64,000 nt of DNA from Marchantia polymorpha subsp. ruderalis (GCA_037833965.1 AP031353.1:10542501-10606500); one strand, 5' to 3'; numbered from the stretch's first letter, positions 45,218 to 59,143 are shown. The notes: generated from the letters alone by a model not told the origin. Translations and numbers: made by a program.

Positions 45218-45652
45218 TCGTTGTCGTCGGTTGCTGCTGCTGCTGCTGCTGGACCTCGGACGCGTCTATCATCAGTCGAGAAGGGCACCTCGAGAATCGA
45301 ACTGGACTCGGGCTTGGGCTCTCGGGCTCGGGCTCGGGCTCGGGCGACGAATGGTCGGCTCGAGCTCACTCACTCGCGCACTGACAATAATTCGGCCTGC
45401 GATTCGCATTCCGGCCGGACATGAAAGTCCGTTTGTGCTTGCCACGACGACAGTGACGATGACGCTGGCCTTCGCCATTCCCCCATTCCCTTTCTCTTTG
45501 CCTTTGCCTCTGCCTTGGCCGCACGGGTGCCCACACGCTCCTCCTCTCCCTTTTTAATTTTCCCCCTCGCCATCGCCATGCCCTGCTTTCGTGACCCCAG
45601 CTGACCCAGCAGCAAGCTTGGTGTGTGCTTTTGCCCAGCCCATACTGTATCC
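44843..45652. promoter_or_regulatory. GC-rich upstream region with simple repeats
   Basis: This is upstream of the seven-exon minus-strand gene and probably holds its leader and promoter. It contains CTG/GAT trinucleotide repeats (about 45184-45250), a GGCTCG hexanucleotide run (about 45306-45342) and GAGAGA near 45080. Frames through these repeats are low-complexity and not accepted as genes. Confidence 0.45.
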
Positions 45653-46050
45653 CCATTATCCCAATTATACTTTATGTGTATTGAATGAAAATTGGCGTTC
45701 ACTTCAAGGATATTATGCAAATTATGCTTTTCGATGTGTTTCATAGATTTCCATTATCCCAATTATACTTTATGTTTATGGCATGAAAATTGGCGTTCAT
45801 CTTCATGAATAACAGTTTATAATTATTATACTTTTCGATATGTTTCATAGATATCCATTATCCCAATTACACATTATGTGTATGGCATGAAAATTGGCGT
45901 TCACTTCATGGATATTATGCAAATTATACTTTTCAATATGTTTCATAGATTTCCATTATCCCAATTATACATTATGATGTGTATGGCATGAAAATTGGCA
46001 TTCATCTTCATGGATATTATGAAAATTATACTTTTCGATATGTTTCACAT
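45653..46050. repeat. Tandem array of about 98-104-bp units, four copies
   Basis: The word CCATTATCCCAATTA starts at 45653, 45751, 45855 and 45953. Each unit also has GAAAATTGG, CGTTCA (or CATTCA), a GGATATTATG-like word and TTTCGATATGTTTCA. Units differ by small indels. The array marks a sharp change from GC-rich promoter DNA to AT-rich DNA. Confidence 0.92.
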
Positions 46051-49000
46051 ATTTTTCTTCGCATGGTGTTTTTGGCAGTTCGGAAATTCATCTTTGTTAC
46101 ACACGGGTGATTTGTGTGTGCCCGTTCTTGATATATGAATCTTAGACCTTGCATGGCTGACTTCCAACTTGCGTCAATGTCTCCTATGTAAATCATTTCC
46201 ACTTAAGCTTTTGTCCGTCCACTGCTATAAACTCGTTGGAAGTTCAAATTATATCTATATTTTAATTGAGACATCATGTTTGTTGTGAAAGAAGAGAATA
46301 GGTTATAGAGATATTTTATTGAGAATAGCTAATCATGATATAGATTGACATTTGATGTTTGGTATAGCAAACAAAATATTGGTATGCATGGTTAAAGATT
46401 CATGTTCGGAAGCGTCTTGGTTTAAGAACATCAAGTCATGTCTCATATATTACCGTTTGGAATCCACATAATATATTTATATACACCATGATGCCCACGT
46501 ACACTTGTATATGTTAACACCTGTTTGGTTCATGGAGCTAAAGTTGTTTCCATCCTAAAATTTATGATATTTTATATATTGTGTATTCATTGGTTAACAA
46601 AAAGTAATCGCTGGTAGATCATAAGGAGATAAATCACTTTAGAAAACGATTCGTTTGATATATTATTACATTTTTAGTGTTTGTGGTGTAGAATTTATAT
46701 GACATATTTTCATGGTGATGTTATTTGTACCCAGTCCCATCCTACCCTTTGGTTCCATCCATGTGTATAATTGATAGATTATTCCCATCCAAATATTCCT
46801 GGTTCCCATTTCTCTGTGTCACAACATCAGAGGAGGTTATCGTCGTGATGCTCATATTTTTGTAGTTCCTCGTGACGGGACGATATAATAAAGAAATAAA
46901 TAAAAAGCGTTGAGAAAAGGCCCAGAGTGAGAAAGGCGTAATGTGTAGCACTCACTCACAATCGACGACCGTCTGATGTACAATCGGTTAAGGAAACTGT
47001 TTTCACGACGTAATACATCGTCACCATAATTGGCGAAAAAGCGCGTCCCATGGCTGTACGAACTTGTGTATGCTTCTCGCTGCTCTCACTTTTCTGAGGC
47101 TTCAATTTCGAGGACTTTCTCTCCATATTTCCCTTTTTCCAGCAGCATTGGAATAATGTCCATTCAGAATCCGAGTGTGCTCCTCGGTCATCCATACCTC
47201 ACCACATTACGAATTGGCATCACATTTCGTGTCATGACACTGATTACACTGGATCTTTGAGCTCGAGCTCAAATCCTAGGAGCCGCTTGGACTTGAATCT
47301 AGCAGACACGAGCCGGGGATAAGCTCATCACAGCAGCAGGTGTAAGCTGATGACGCACTCTGGCACCAGAGTAGTACTTGGACTCATGTTTTCCGCGTTC
47401 ATGGAAGAGCTGTGCAAACCACTAGGCCTTCAACCACTAGACAGGTTGACACTGGTCGGCTCGTCTTCCATTACTGGAGGCTGGCTCGAGACTGCACAAC
47501 AGTTGGAACTTGTCACTCTGTATATGGGTTCCAGATCATGATACCATCACCTCAGCTGCCTTGAAGAAGAGTGGTTCCGTTGAGAGCCATATTCCACCCA
47601 CCCCTCCCTCTCCCCATCTCATTGCCTGCTAATCTTATTGCCAAGGGGTGAATTCTCCTTGGCACCAAAGCAGTGGTAAAAATTCAAGGCTCGCCTCACG
47701 ATTGATAACCAAATGTAGCATAGATAGAAGCATCATTTGATGATTCTATCTTCTAAGTTTTGGCTTGTGTCAGCTGGAGGGATTGCAGATTATCATAGTA
47801 TTTATCATAGTACTTAGCGTCTCTGGAAAGAAGACAAGCATTTGTGAGGATGATGTTTCATAGGTGTAACCTTGATGCAAGTGCCTTATGACCTTACTTT
47901 GATATGGTTGAGTTATCTCCATCGACTATTGATTTCCATTATACTCTTAAAGTAACCAAGTAAATAGGAAAGTGTGTGGGCAGATCCCATCAAGACGTAC
48001 AAGGATCAAATAATGCATGTAGCTAGGGGTTAGGCAGCAAATTATCACAATGGAAAGTACATGCTACATCCGAGTTATCCAGTTCAACTCAAGTACAAAA
48101 GGACACAAGAATGTGTACAAGCATCAAATTGCTCTCATGTATGATACTATCTAATAATATTCGTAAAGCAATGAAAACCTCTCTTGTTTATACCCTTACC
48201 TAACAATCTTGGACGGGTTTAGCTGCACAAACTTATACATAGCCCCTATATAGAGCCTTCATAGACCCAGGCAGGTGTCATCCTGCAGTGACCCGTGACG
48301 GAAGTTCTTCTTTTCGCTGCGACTCTCCTCTTTTGGACCAAAGATGGAAGATTGTGCGGGCAGGCTAACCGGGCAGGTTTTTCATTCGCACTCAATTTTC
48401 CGGTGGAGCATCAAAGTGATTGAATTAGATCGCTCTGCTTTCCGGCAGACAGATCTAACGATGGACTATAAGAACACTTTGCGGGGAGGGTCGGCGGACC
48501 CGACAACCATGTAGATGGGATGCCCTCAACCGGAATGAATGACTCATCTGAAAATGGCAGGAAAGGGCAAACTATCTTCCTCGGTATACTGGTATAGAAC
48601 AAATTTATGCACTGAAGAGAACGATATTTGATTCGACTCCAGCAACATCAAGACCGGCTGATGGTCAAACCAAAGCAACTCGCATGTACAAGAGACGATT
48701 CTTGAAGTGTTGTACTTAAAGCTACAAAAGAAAAAACGCACTTGAGATTCTTGGTTAAGTCCGTAACACTCATGATCAGTAAGTCATGAATTGAGGGTAT
48801 CTTCTGTAAGAAGATTTTCATTACCAAGAAGAACTTGCAAAGCCCATAATTTATGAGCATACGAGGAGTTTGTAGAACTGGTTATTTGAGAGGTCAAAAG
48901 TTTGGACCTCAGATGGATCAGATCATTCCGAGTGAAATTTACAGCAGAAAAAATATGAGATTCATGCCCTACACGTATTACTGGGCTAGTCACACTCTGT

Positions 49001-50986
49001 CTAGAAAACTGGTAATAAGGAGGCGTGCAGAATTTAATATCTTGACGGATCATCTCTATCTGGTTACATTCATTTCAATTTCAGTATGATCTACAGCAGA
49101 GTATTAATTATGTCACAGGTAAAGTCCAACATTACGGTACATGGAGACCTGACAACAACGTTCCAAATCTGATTAAAATTTTTCTTCTTTGATAATCTTC
49201 GAGGGCTCTTGCTCAATTTCTGAACGAAAGGGAGATATGTCGATGAACCAGACTCTTAATAAAAGGATGCCTGAGACGTGCTTGAGCTTAGTCTATTCTT
49301 ATGTATGGATATAAGAGAGAGTGACAATCTTTTAAGTTCCTGACACTTTTTCTGATCTATGGTAACATTTATACAAACTGTACCCGTTGATATGAACCTG
49401 CTATGACCTAAAGACCATAGACTCCTCGCCCTGGCTGAGCAAGTGCTACTTCACGTCTCTCAAGAGTATAGATCATCTATTAAATTCCACAGTACCGAGT
49501 GTTGAATCTAAACTATTGATTCCAATTTCGGGTATATGAGCGTTTCAAGCGTACACAGAATCGGATGTAATAAGTTCAGATATTTACCTGGACCTCATAT
49601 GGGCAACAGATCTTGCTCCTTTAAATGAATGGAGGGTAAATACATTTCCTTCACACAACGAATGAGAGAAGAGCACCTACAAGTGATATGAAAATGTGAC
49701 ATATTAAGGAGTTTTACCAAGCTATGCATGTTTCCTTTGTCAGTTGTCAGGTTCAGTGATCAAGTTACATTGCGATACAAAGCAGAATCGCAATCGAAGT
49801 TTGATCCAAATCTATGAAAAAATTCAAACATCAATTAAAATTGGTCGGAACATACAGTAAGTTTCTTCATCCGACAGCAATTAATACAAAATGAGCTATA
49901 TGTTTCACAATTACATCTCACATCTCTGCGTTTATAAACACACAGAAATAGGCGGGGGATATTGTTTGAACAAGAAATGACTTTTTATGGAGAAGGTAGT
50001 CCCGATTCCTTTTCTTTGTATCTCTTATCATTGAACTAGATTTGTTGAGTATGTTTCTCTCCCTTTCATGTGACCCTATATTTTTGCTTTCGACCTGTGT
50101 GCCACCATGTAGATTGACTATCTCCTAACTTACAGCTTCCATGAACCAAACTGGTACTAAAAACCACGCTGACATCTCACAATACAAAAAGATTCAAAAT
50201 TAGCCTCCAAGGCTTCAAATTCATAATTCAAATAAGTCTGAGACGGTAGAAAAATCCGAGTGTACAGAAAAGTTAATGTGTAGTGCACGATGTAGCTCTA
50301 TTCCAATTTTGTTTTGATACAAAAACTCTAAAGCTGCGAACTGTCAACTGAAAGCACAGTCAAACTTCCAGAAAGTGATGAGTGCGTCCTAAAGCCACTA
50401 CATACATGATCTGCAAAACTTTTGCTACAGCTCATCATCCTCAGTCGACTGAGGATGACTTTGTGGAATATAAACAGCATAAATTGGAGATGTTCTCTCT
50501 CATTTGCAATTGCAAGGGTTGCATGAGGACTTGTCATCGCACTTGCATCCTTCGTTGGCACCATAAAAGCTGTATCAGAAAAAGCAAAATTATAATCAGA
50601 TACTGATCTACCGTCCCAGAATCCAAGAACGGTGATTTTATAAATATGTTAAGGATAACCATACGTTAAGGATCCAGTTCAGACTGACATCAGCAGATTT
50701 CGAGTTCCAGAATGAAGCAACTACACTACCATGGTTACTGAAGCAAAAGCATAGCGATCTAAAACACCGATTCAAAATACATATAATTATCCGCCTCCTC
50801 TTCGAAAGTAGGACAAGTACACCAACTACAAGGAAGAAATGAGGAGAAAAAACCCCATACCACTTCTTTTGAGCCACATTGGAGCCTATCTAGGTAGAGT
50901 GGGAAAAAAAACAAGTATGAAAATTGCCATTTAAGACTTTTGTAAGTGAAACTAACCAGTATCGAAGTCCACGTACGACTTTCAAC
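46051..50986. other. AT-rich intergenic region, no gene recognised
   Basis: About 4.9 kb of AT-rich to moderate sequence with short frames only. A perfect 24-bp palindrome lies at 50435-50458. The right end flanks the companion gene of the Mutator-like locus. Confidence 0.5.
50435..50458. repeat. Perfect 24-bp palindrome
   Basis: TCATCCTCAGTC (50435-50446) is followed at once by its reverse complement GACTGAGGATGA (50447-50458), with a SalI-like GTCGAC centre. Confidence 0.95.
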
Positions 50987-52602
50987 TCATCGCCATATGT
51001 TAGCACGTCGTGTCCTCTCACCAGGTGGCTTTCTCTTGACGCTTACATCCATGTTACCATCTGAAGAACGAGTTCTCCTATCTGTAATAACAGCAACCCA
51101 ATCGCAGATATTATCATTTTGATACAACATATTTCAGTTAAAATTAAAGCTCAAAGAAAATGCTTGGGAACAATCTTACTTGCACGTTTCCCGCCGCGAT
51201 CACGTTCTGGTCCTTTGCTAAGATCCTTAACAAGAGACATCGCTGTTGCAAACAGTTCAACTTTATTCCACCACTTGTTGGTAGCAACAGCCCATTTTAC
51301 CGACCCTTTGTTTTCAAGTGTGTTGACACGGATCTTATATGAGGCGTCTGCCATATAAAGTTCGTCTGCCGTATACTTCGCTCCCCACTCCAAGAAAAGA
51401 TTTCGTTTTTTTGCATCCATCCTCTTGACTTCAACCTTCGCTCCCCACTTTTCAACTTCCTGTGATATATGTACAGACATAAAAAATGGATGTATGAGCT
51501 CTACGGAACCATACATCTCTGATTCATCAAGAGCTGACTTTGAAATCTCACCCTGAAAAAAATAACAAGCACAATACTCTTAGATCATATCCAAACTGCA
51601 ATATCTGTAATTGTAACATAAACATTACAAATTGGAAAATCTTTACGTCAGGAGTAAGAATGTCTGACCTTTGTCCGAGCCGTCTCTTCATCTTGGATGA
51701 CATCCAAGTCTGCCATGCGCTTCATTCAACCTCTCAGAACGGTTCCTCCAAGATCAAGTTTAGCTTTCCAGCCCGTTGGACTATAGAGATAATCCAAAAA
51801 TTTCAAGATTATTCGTTCATTACATTCCAAAGATGGATTCCAGTTGGATTGTTCAATCCAACTGTACTTACCACAGAATACTATCCATTCTTTTGCCTCA
51901 GCTTTCAAATCGCTGCAACTATCATCTGCACTCAAGATTGCCACAAAATCTTCCATGGCTTTAACTTCGTCAATGTCAATCTCTGACTTCTTCATACCTC
52001 GCCGTTGACTGCTCTTTCTGTTTTTGGCGTGCTCTCCCTTCACCCACTCTTGAATAGAATCTACAAACTGTGCCTTTCTCCTACATGGATCCAGTAGTTC
52101 GTCAAGATGATCAAAGACAAAATTTGAAAACTCTGGAATTCTCAACATGTTCCAACCTGGAAGGAAATTCTTGCATACGAGTCTCATGGCCCTCAAAATC
52201 ACTGGAGGTTCCTCCAATTCTCCTATATCCTCTCCCGTCATTAGAGAATATATCTTTTGGTCGAAATACCCCTTAATAATCTAGACACACAACTCAAACT
52301 GTCAATTCTGCAACATATATACGGTTATTGCAATCTGAACATAATAAATCTCAAATTATTTGTGGAAGTCTACTTGAATTCAATTTGAAATAAACAATGC
52401 AAATAGAAAAAAAAAACTTGCCAAAAAAAGAATTGCATACCTCGCCTCGAAAGAAGTCCAACTTATCTTGCTTGTGCTTGATCCAACGTTGACAGAAATT
52501 ACCAAAATGCTTGTCACAAGAGTCAATCAACTCTTTCTTGTCAGCCTTCCTGGAAACTCCCGTCGAAAATGCTTGACAACAAGACCAAAGAACTACCTTC
52601 AT
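50987..52602 (-). pseudogene. Companion gene of the MULE locus, four exons with one in-frame TGA
   Basis: Exons 52602-52441, 52280-51669, 51552-51180 and 51081-50987 join in phase (414 codons including the stop) through clear GT-AG sites. Codon 239 (51728-51726) is TGA, between VLRG and MKRMADLDVIQDEE, while the frame stays coding-like on both sides. The protein is Lys/Glu/Trp-rich, has a possible nuclear-targeting basic tail (RRTRSS, VKRKPPGERTRR) and no domain I know. An upstream exon is possible, since an acceptor-like site lies just before 52602. A C-to-T change of CGA to TGA would explain the stop, and a weak donor (GTTCTG) just before it could also skip it. It lies 2.5 kb downstream of the transposase gene on the same strand, so it may be an accessory gene of the same element or an unrelated host gene. 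Confidence 0.5.
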
Positions 52603-55115
52603 CTCAGATCTCTGTCTATGCAGCGATTCTTCAAGAACTACCTCTAAACCTCAGTAGTTGGTTACACTCTGTAATATTTACTCCGCACAAAGTTTGAGCC
52701 CCGTCATTCATGAGCAGAAGGCCTATGAGAAGTCTATGAGAAGCAGAGGGCTCTATTCTGAACTTCATTAAGGGAACGGCATAAGAGTACAGAATAAGAA
52801 TTTAATTACGCATTGGTTCAAGAACATACTGGGATTGGAGCGTCGATTACGATTGAAAGCGTATCTCTGTGAATGGGACACAAGCACACCAGTTCTTGTC
52901 AGATATGGAGTAACGGAGAGAACATGGAGATAATAAGTCTTGCAGTCTAATAATCTGCTCGTGACCTAGTCTAATTTCGGGTAGGGAAATATACTCACAA
53001 ACTCGTGATCGTTGTGTTCAATCGGCCATACGGTTTATTTTATAGGTCCTTAACTCGTCTCCTGCGCCTGCATTTCCCTGTATATTGTCCTCAAAATTGT
53101 TACTCATGTGAACCATGTGAACTAAGTAGAGCACAGCACCGGACTTACCTTTAGACCTGACGAAGCAGCGAAAGAGGAAGATGTGGAGCGCTCCAACCTT
53201 GTCCTGGAATACGCATGGAAACCCTGTACATGGCAACGAAGACATAAGTCTCGTTGAAATTCTACAAAGAACTGACTTTGATCCGTTAACCTCGTCAGGC
53301 TAATGGCAGTCAGAAATGCAATTGGTCCTTTCATATCGATTGCTGTGTTGTAAAGGACAGACGAAACCATTGGATGGAGTACTGGTTTACCACTTGCTTC
53401 GGTGGCAAATAGTCACACTTCAAACCCAAAGAAACGTTTGAACTGTGACCCACCTGCAAAAGCTCGGGCTGTCCACCGCCTTCCAACCCTTGCAACACAA
53501 ATCGACACAATAGAACGATTCCCTGATTTGTGAAGTCCTGCGAAACATGAAAAGCACTTTCACACGTTTTTTAAGGGAAAGAGCAGAGAAGAGAACAAAG
53601 AAAAACCAAAAAGCTTGAAATTCGACCGTGAGCATGAAAGAGCTTTACACTAAACGACTGACACTACACTACTAAATGACCGACACTAAACGCGCTTTAC
53701 AATTACATCCACGTATTAATATGTTCATGATATCGAAATCGAACTGAACTTTCTCACTCACTTTCTCTCGTAAAGGCACCTGATGTTCCTTTCTCACTCG
53801 TAAGGCGACCGAGAGGAGAGCTGAGAGGTAACCAAACCTTATGCAACTTGCGCCTTGCAGGCGCTCGACAGGCTAATCGACATTTTTCTCATTTAAAACC
53901 TAAAAAAAAAAGAGTCATGGATTCAAATTCATGGGTTTATATTAGCTTCATGAGTTTCATAGTCAAATCTACGATTTCAGTCCTAGCTTTACATACATGG
54001 TAGTTTTGAAAAAATATCCTATTCTCAAAATAGGATATTATTTCTAGGATATTATATCATACTTGTCAAAATAGGTCCGATTGCCAAAATATTAACAACT
54101 TCTTTATCATCTGAAATATCATCAATTGTGATTCCATACCCACCTTTGTCTTTAAAAAATGTTTTACTTACTTTTGCCGGAATTGAAGCATATGAGATGA
54201 ATATACACAATACAGTCTAATAATGAACATCAAAGTTTTAAGATCGTAACAGATACAACCATGACAAGTATCGAATGAATTTATCTCCAACCTCAACATA
54301 TTGGCAATACAACATGTGGGATTTTACTGTGTACGTGACTTTTTTTTCAAAAAAGTTTGTATTTTTTGAAAGATGCAACGAATGAATGTCATCGCTACTT
54401 ACGTGCAATGCTCTGAACTTCATCATAACAAGTGTACCCAAAAATTCTATGGTCCAGTCTAATAGACTATACCGGTCAGTCATTGAATATAGAGGTGAAG
54501 TGCATGTTCAAATATGGATAGGATTAATTCCTCAACTTCAAACAGGAGTTTTTTTTCCCATTATTTAAGTAAATCTATATGCAATGAACAAGTAAAGTTC
54601 TGAGGGTCAATATTCAAGCAAGATCACACATTCTAAGCTCAAGTCTTGCAAGATCTAACTGGTGCTGTAAGTTACTTCTCATCCTTGCACATTTCACTGC
54701 CTCCAGCTCCTGGAATTCCAAAGACTTTTGACTAAAGAATATCAAGCTGTCACATCCAAGCTGATGGCGCATCTTCTTGCAATCCAACAAGCTCCAACAA
54801 GAAAGACCTTACATAGAGACGTCTCTTCCAGCACACCTTTAATATAACTTGAGTAGCACTCAGATACATTCATTAATATATCAAAAGTTGGATCTCAATA
54901 ATATCAAAATACGCAGAATCAAGTTTCTTAATTTTGAAACGTCATCTTAGTAACATTGACTGTCATCATTGAACAAATAATTTGTGTACCGTGAGTTCAT
55001 GGTAAATTTCCAAACTGTAATCAGCGCATGCAAATCAGCTAAATGTGGAATTGGACAAAATGGTTTCATTTTACTATGAAATTGAAACAACATTCATGCA
55101 TCACAAGCAAACAAC
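52603..55115. other. Spacer between companion gene and transposase gene
   Basis: No coding region is supported. An AT-rich hairpin (AATATCCTATT ... AATAGGATATT) lies near 54013-54039. Confidence 0.5.
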
Positions 55116-58100
55116 TTAGGGAGAAAGAGTCAAGTCGATCGTCTCTCCTAGAATTCTAGCTTGTTCCTCTTTGCGTTTTTCTCTATTTGCACTTGCCTGA
55201 AGGAATTGCTTGATCAGACTTCGAGTTCTTTTGGTCTTCTGCCTGCCCTTTCGAAGTCTGAGCTGTAAAGCTCCTTCTTCTACCTTTCCTAAATCTGCGG
55301 TAGGGGCTCTAAATCTTTCTCCTGTTTCAAGTAATCTCTGTGGCTTAGGACATTTAATGCCTGCTAATTTTTCAAGCCAACTCAATTTCCTGAATGATGA
55401 GCTAGGCTTATCTAGCATGGATGTACGCCACATGTCTGCAACAGGAAGTATTCTACCAGTACTCCATGCTTGGTGAGACTCCTTGATACGTCCAATGCAA
55501 TGCCGGAGCTCTAGCTCTCCCACTTTCAGCATACTAGGATTTTTATCAAAAAAGTCCTTCAGCCATACCAATTGAGTATGAAGAACACGCTTGGTCTTTC
55601 CTTCCTCCTCCAGAAGGAAGGAAAGACCAGATGCTTTCTTTACAGGGCTGTCCGTATCTGATAACACATAGAACATGTACGGTTAGGTAGTTTCATCACT
55701 CAAACTGTCATTTCTACAAAATATATGCAATTATTGCACATTAAAATGACAGTTTGAAGCACCTTCTGTAAGGTTGAAGGTGTCATGGCGATCATCTTTG
55801 ACTTCAATATCTGCAAATTCTCTTCGAAGGACTGGATCCTCATTGAAATCATATATCTGTGATGAAGGACCTTTATCAAAGAGCTCTTTGATTCCACCTC
55901 GTATTCCACCAAACCGTATGCCCAAACAAATGCGGATGTTGGTCTCGGAATATCCTTTCCTTCGTAGAATAAGAATCTAGACACACATGAATCAAGCAGT
56001 GTTAATAAAAAATACAGATACGACCAATATATGCAATCAAAGACAGAATTACAATCTGAGTTGTACCTGATGTTTGCAAAAGTTGCCTTGGAGTGACCAG
56101 AAGCACTCGCATGCATACTTTTCTCGTCTCCAATTTACAAGATACCTTCTATTTAGCTTTGATGTAGAGCCCACTAATGCGGAGCCTGCATAGTCATGAG
56201 GCCAAGTAACAGGGACAGTTAGCATAGATCTTGTCTTCATGATCACAACAATCACACGTTGATCTTTCTTCTTATTTGGAATAAAGCCAAGTAGCTTCTT
56301 CTGATCTTTGTACCAAATTCTCATTACAAAATCCCCTAGCAGACCATATACTGTATGATCCAAACGTTGCTCATGTGCATTCCTGCGCCAGCCATAAAGG
56401 AAATCCTTCATGTGTCCATGCATTGATTCCATAGCGTTGTTGGTATCTTGATTGTTACGACATGTGTTCCTCCGTTCATCACGAATCCACTGACCTGAAT
56501 TCCAAAAATTGTAAGTTAGATGTGCTTGTGGAAGTTCATTAAGCAAAAAACAACTTCCAAAATGTAATAACTTCAAATATAATGCACATGTTACAAACTT
56601 ACACTTACCCATACAAGGTTCCCATTCTGTTTGAAAGTATTTCACAAATTGTGGCTCAGAGAGCTGAAATTTTTTGTAAAATAACAGAAGCTTCATCGCA
56701 GCAGATCTTTCCACATCAAATTCTTCTCCATCAGCATTTAATGTGCTTCCAAAGCACAGATCTTCTAAAGCAGCATTCATAATAGCTCTCTTTTCATGAC
56801 CACTCACAACCTCAATCAATTTCTTTGTCCATGCTTTTTGAACATGATATATGCAAAGAAATACAGGGATATGCGGAAAAACAATGTCTAGGGCAAGTCT
56901 CTCATTGTCAGCACAATCTGTCATGAAGCACGAGGGCATCCATCCAGGGATATAATGTTGGGCCATCTTCTTCACTGCAGATAATAAATCCACCAGATCT
57001 TCTGTTTCTTCTCTTTCGAGGAATCCAAAAACAGTAGGATGTCCGTGTTCATATTCGTCAAACACCATCAGGGTGTACAGTGGATACTGCATTGCAAAAA
57101 ATGAAATAAACGTATCAGTTTGCTGCTAGCAATCGTCTACAAAGTATTCATCTTCATTGATACTAAGCTAAACCTGATACAAATGAATGATTCGTTATTT
57201 TTATGTCTTGATAATTTAGACGTGATCAAGGTATATAAAACAACATATACAACACACATTGAGACGTTCAATAATCTCTTACTGGATTGGTTAAAGCTCC
57301 AAACCGTCATTTTTTCAAATATCTTGCAGAGATTGCAAATAGTAAGGTAGAATATACATAATCATGGAAGCCTAATGATAAAAACATCAAAATGTGGTAG
57401 TAGAATATTACCTTATACTTCTGCGTGCCATGCGTTCCATCTATAGCAACACAACCTCCATTTTCATGTTTTAGCAACCAATCTAGGAGCAAGGGTCTTT
57501 TAACAGCAAGCCTCAATGGTTTAAATGGATCACTTTTTGGTGCCTGATACAAAACAACTTGAGATGAATTCGCTTTCATCCATAATTCTGTGCTAATTCT
57601 ATCATTAGCATGCCTTCTCCAAGTTTCTTTGTCCAGTTCCAATTTGATATTATACATATCGGCAGATGTGATATAATGATCTCTAATAGGGGACCCTTGC
57701 ACATAGCCTAAGCGCTGATGATTTTCAAACAGTGCTTTTGCAGCACGCATGAGAATTTGTGGAGGAGTTAAACCTCTTCTTAACTCGCATTCAACCCACT
57801 CCCTGGCATAAGAACGTAGAAAATATTAGACAACGTGCTTGCTTAGTGTCAAAGTTTTACAAATTGTAATAACAACAAACTTATTGTAGATATTACAAAT
57901 ATGACGGAAGATTGACTGTGAACGATAAACAAATATATTGAAAATGTAACAAATATGCCGTTACCTGCATTCAGAGGATAAATTGCGCACCATTTGAGAT
58001 GGCAAGCCAACACTATCCGAACACGCTGTGCCATGACAAGTTACACCTGCAGCATTTACGTGTATTCTATGCTTGTATATCAATTTTGTGATTCCTGGTG

Positions 58101-58506
58101 GAATGTGATCATTAGACAGCAGTTTAATGGCACTAAACCTGCACTGACAGCCCTTGTGATGCGAATCATGATCTAGTCTATTCCTGCTGCCAGGACCAAA
58201 TTTTGCCTTTGTTGATGGATCTTGAATAAAATTCGAGGAAAGCATACTCTTCTTGCCCCTTTCTGGAGTACCATACTTGCAATAATACATTGCATACGAT
58301 TCCCAATTGTGCCTAGTAACTCCACCCTTGTATGAGCAACGTGTCACAAATTCTGTCTTCGCATCACTATGACAAGATCCCTCTCCCGAAACAAAATCGT
58401 TAAGCCTCGAGCTTTTGATGTAGGCCGTCCCATTTGACCAATTCAACATTAACGAATTGAAAGGGCCTTCATAAGGTGGGTCCTGCACAATCCATCCTGC
58501 CTCCAT
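55116..58506 (-). CDS. Mutator-like (MULE) transposase with SWIM zinc finger, six exons, apparently intact
   Basis: Exons 58506-57965, 57802-57412, 57086-56609, 56494-56067, 55976-55763 and 55657-55116 join in phase through consensus splice sites to 864 residues with no internal stop. The N-terminus has several Cys/His residues (for example HHKGCQCRF), possibly DNA binding. The MULE catalytic core follows: AIDGTHGTQKYK (first Asp, about 302), FMTDCADNERLAL (second Asp, about 368) with FLCIYHVQKAW carrying the family's CxxH (about 389-392), and acidic residues beyond for the Glu. TNNAMESMHGH is the usual post-core motif. A SWIM finger CxCx-n-CxH ends in FCKHQ (about 598-613). The basic C-terminus is rich in Lys/Arg and ends ETIDLTLSP. 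It would cut and paste its element, or be a domesticated regulator like FAR1/MUG proteins. The start ATG at 58506 is the first in the exon, and splice-like sites just upstream suggest a leader intron. Confidence 0.88.
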
Positions 58507-59143
58507 GCTGTCACCACACCTGCAAAAGCACCTGAAATGACAAGAAAAGTACAAGCACGAGCTCTGGCACGAGCTCCTCAAAGCACTGACACTGGCACCC
58601 AAAAGCGACGTCGAAACGACGAGCTGGAGAATATTGATGTGATTCTATTTTCAAAAACCCTAATCTTTGCCGCTTAAAATTTCGTCGCCTCAATTTGTTA
58701 TCACCGTTTCATTACAAATATTACAGTCTGAACATTAGGGATTCCATCTGAGCTATCCCTCTTGCAGTTCAGTTTTAGTTCTTTTTCCCACAACGTTCCA
58801 CGACACGACTGCGATCATTGCAACGCACTAGATATAACGTTGCGGCCTCTATATGGTTGCCGCAAAGTGCCCTCCCCGTTCCCTCCCCGCAAAGTGCCCC
58901 GCCTCCCCGTTCCCAAAACTGAGATAAAATCCGGCTGATCCGGGGCAGCCCGAAGGGAGGATGAAGAAAGAAAGAAAGAGGAGAAAGAAACTGGAATCCC
59001 TGACACCTGGCAGTACGGCCGTTTGTAAAAGTTTGTGCAACTAAGCGAGTCGAACAATCTTTGTGAAAAGATAACAATTATGAAATAGAAATTACGATAG
59101 CTATGTCTCCTATTATGTTATGCTCTTATACATATTCTCATTA

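Larger units (their letters stand above)
50987..58506 (-). mobile_element. Possible two-gene Mutator-like element (ends not found)
   Basis: The span holds an apparently complete MULE-type transposase gene and a second spliced gene in the same orientation. I could not find terminal inverted repeats or target-site duplications around it, so the outer limits are only those of the genes. The grouping is inference from adjacency. Confidence 0.35.

Noticed and set aside
45161..45424. Poly-Leu/Met and poly-Ala frames
   Set aside because: They are translations of CTG/GAT and GGCTCG simple repeats in a promoter region.
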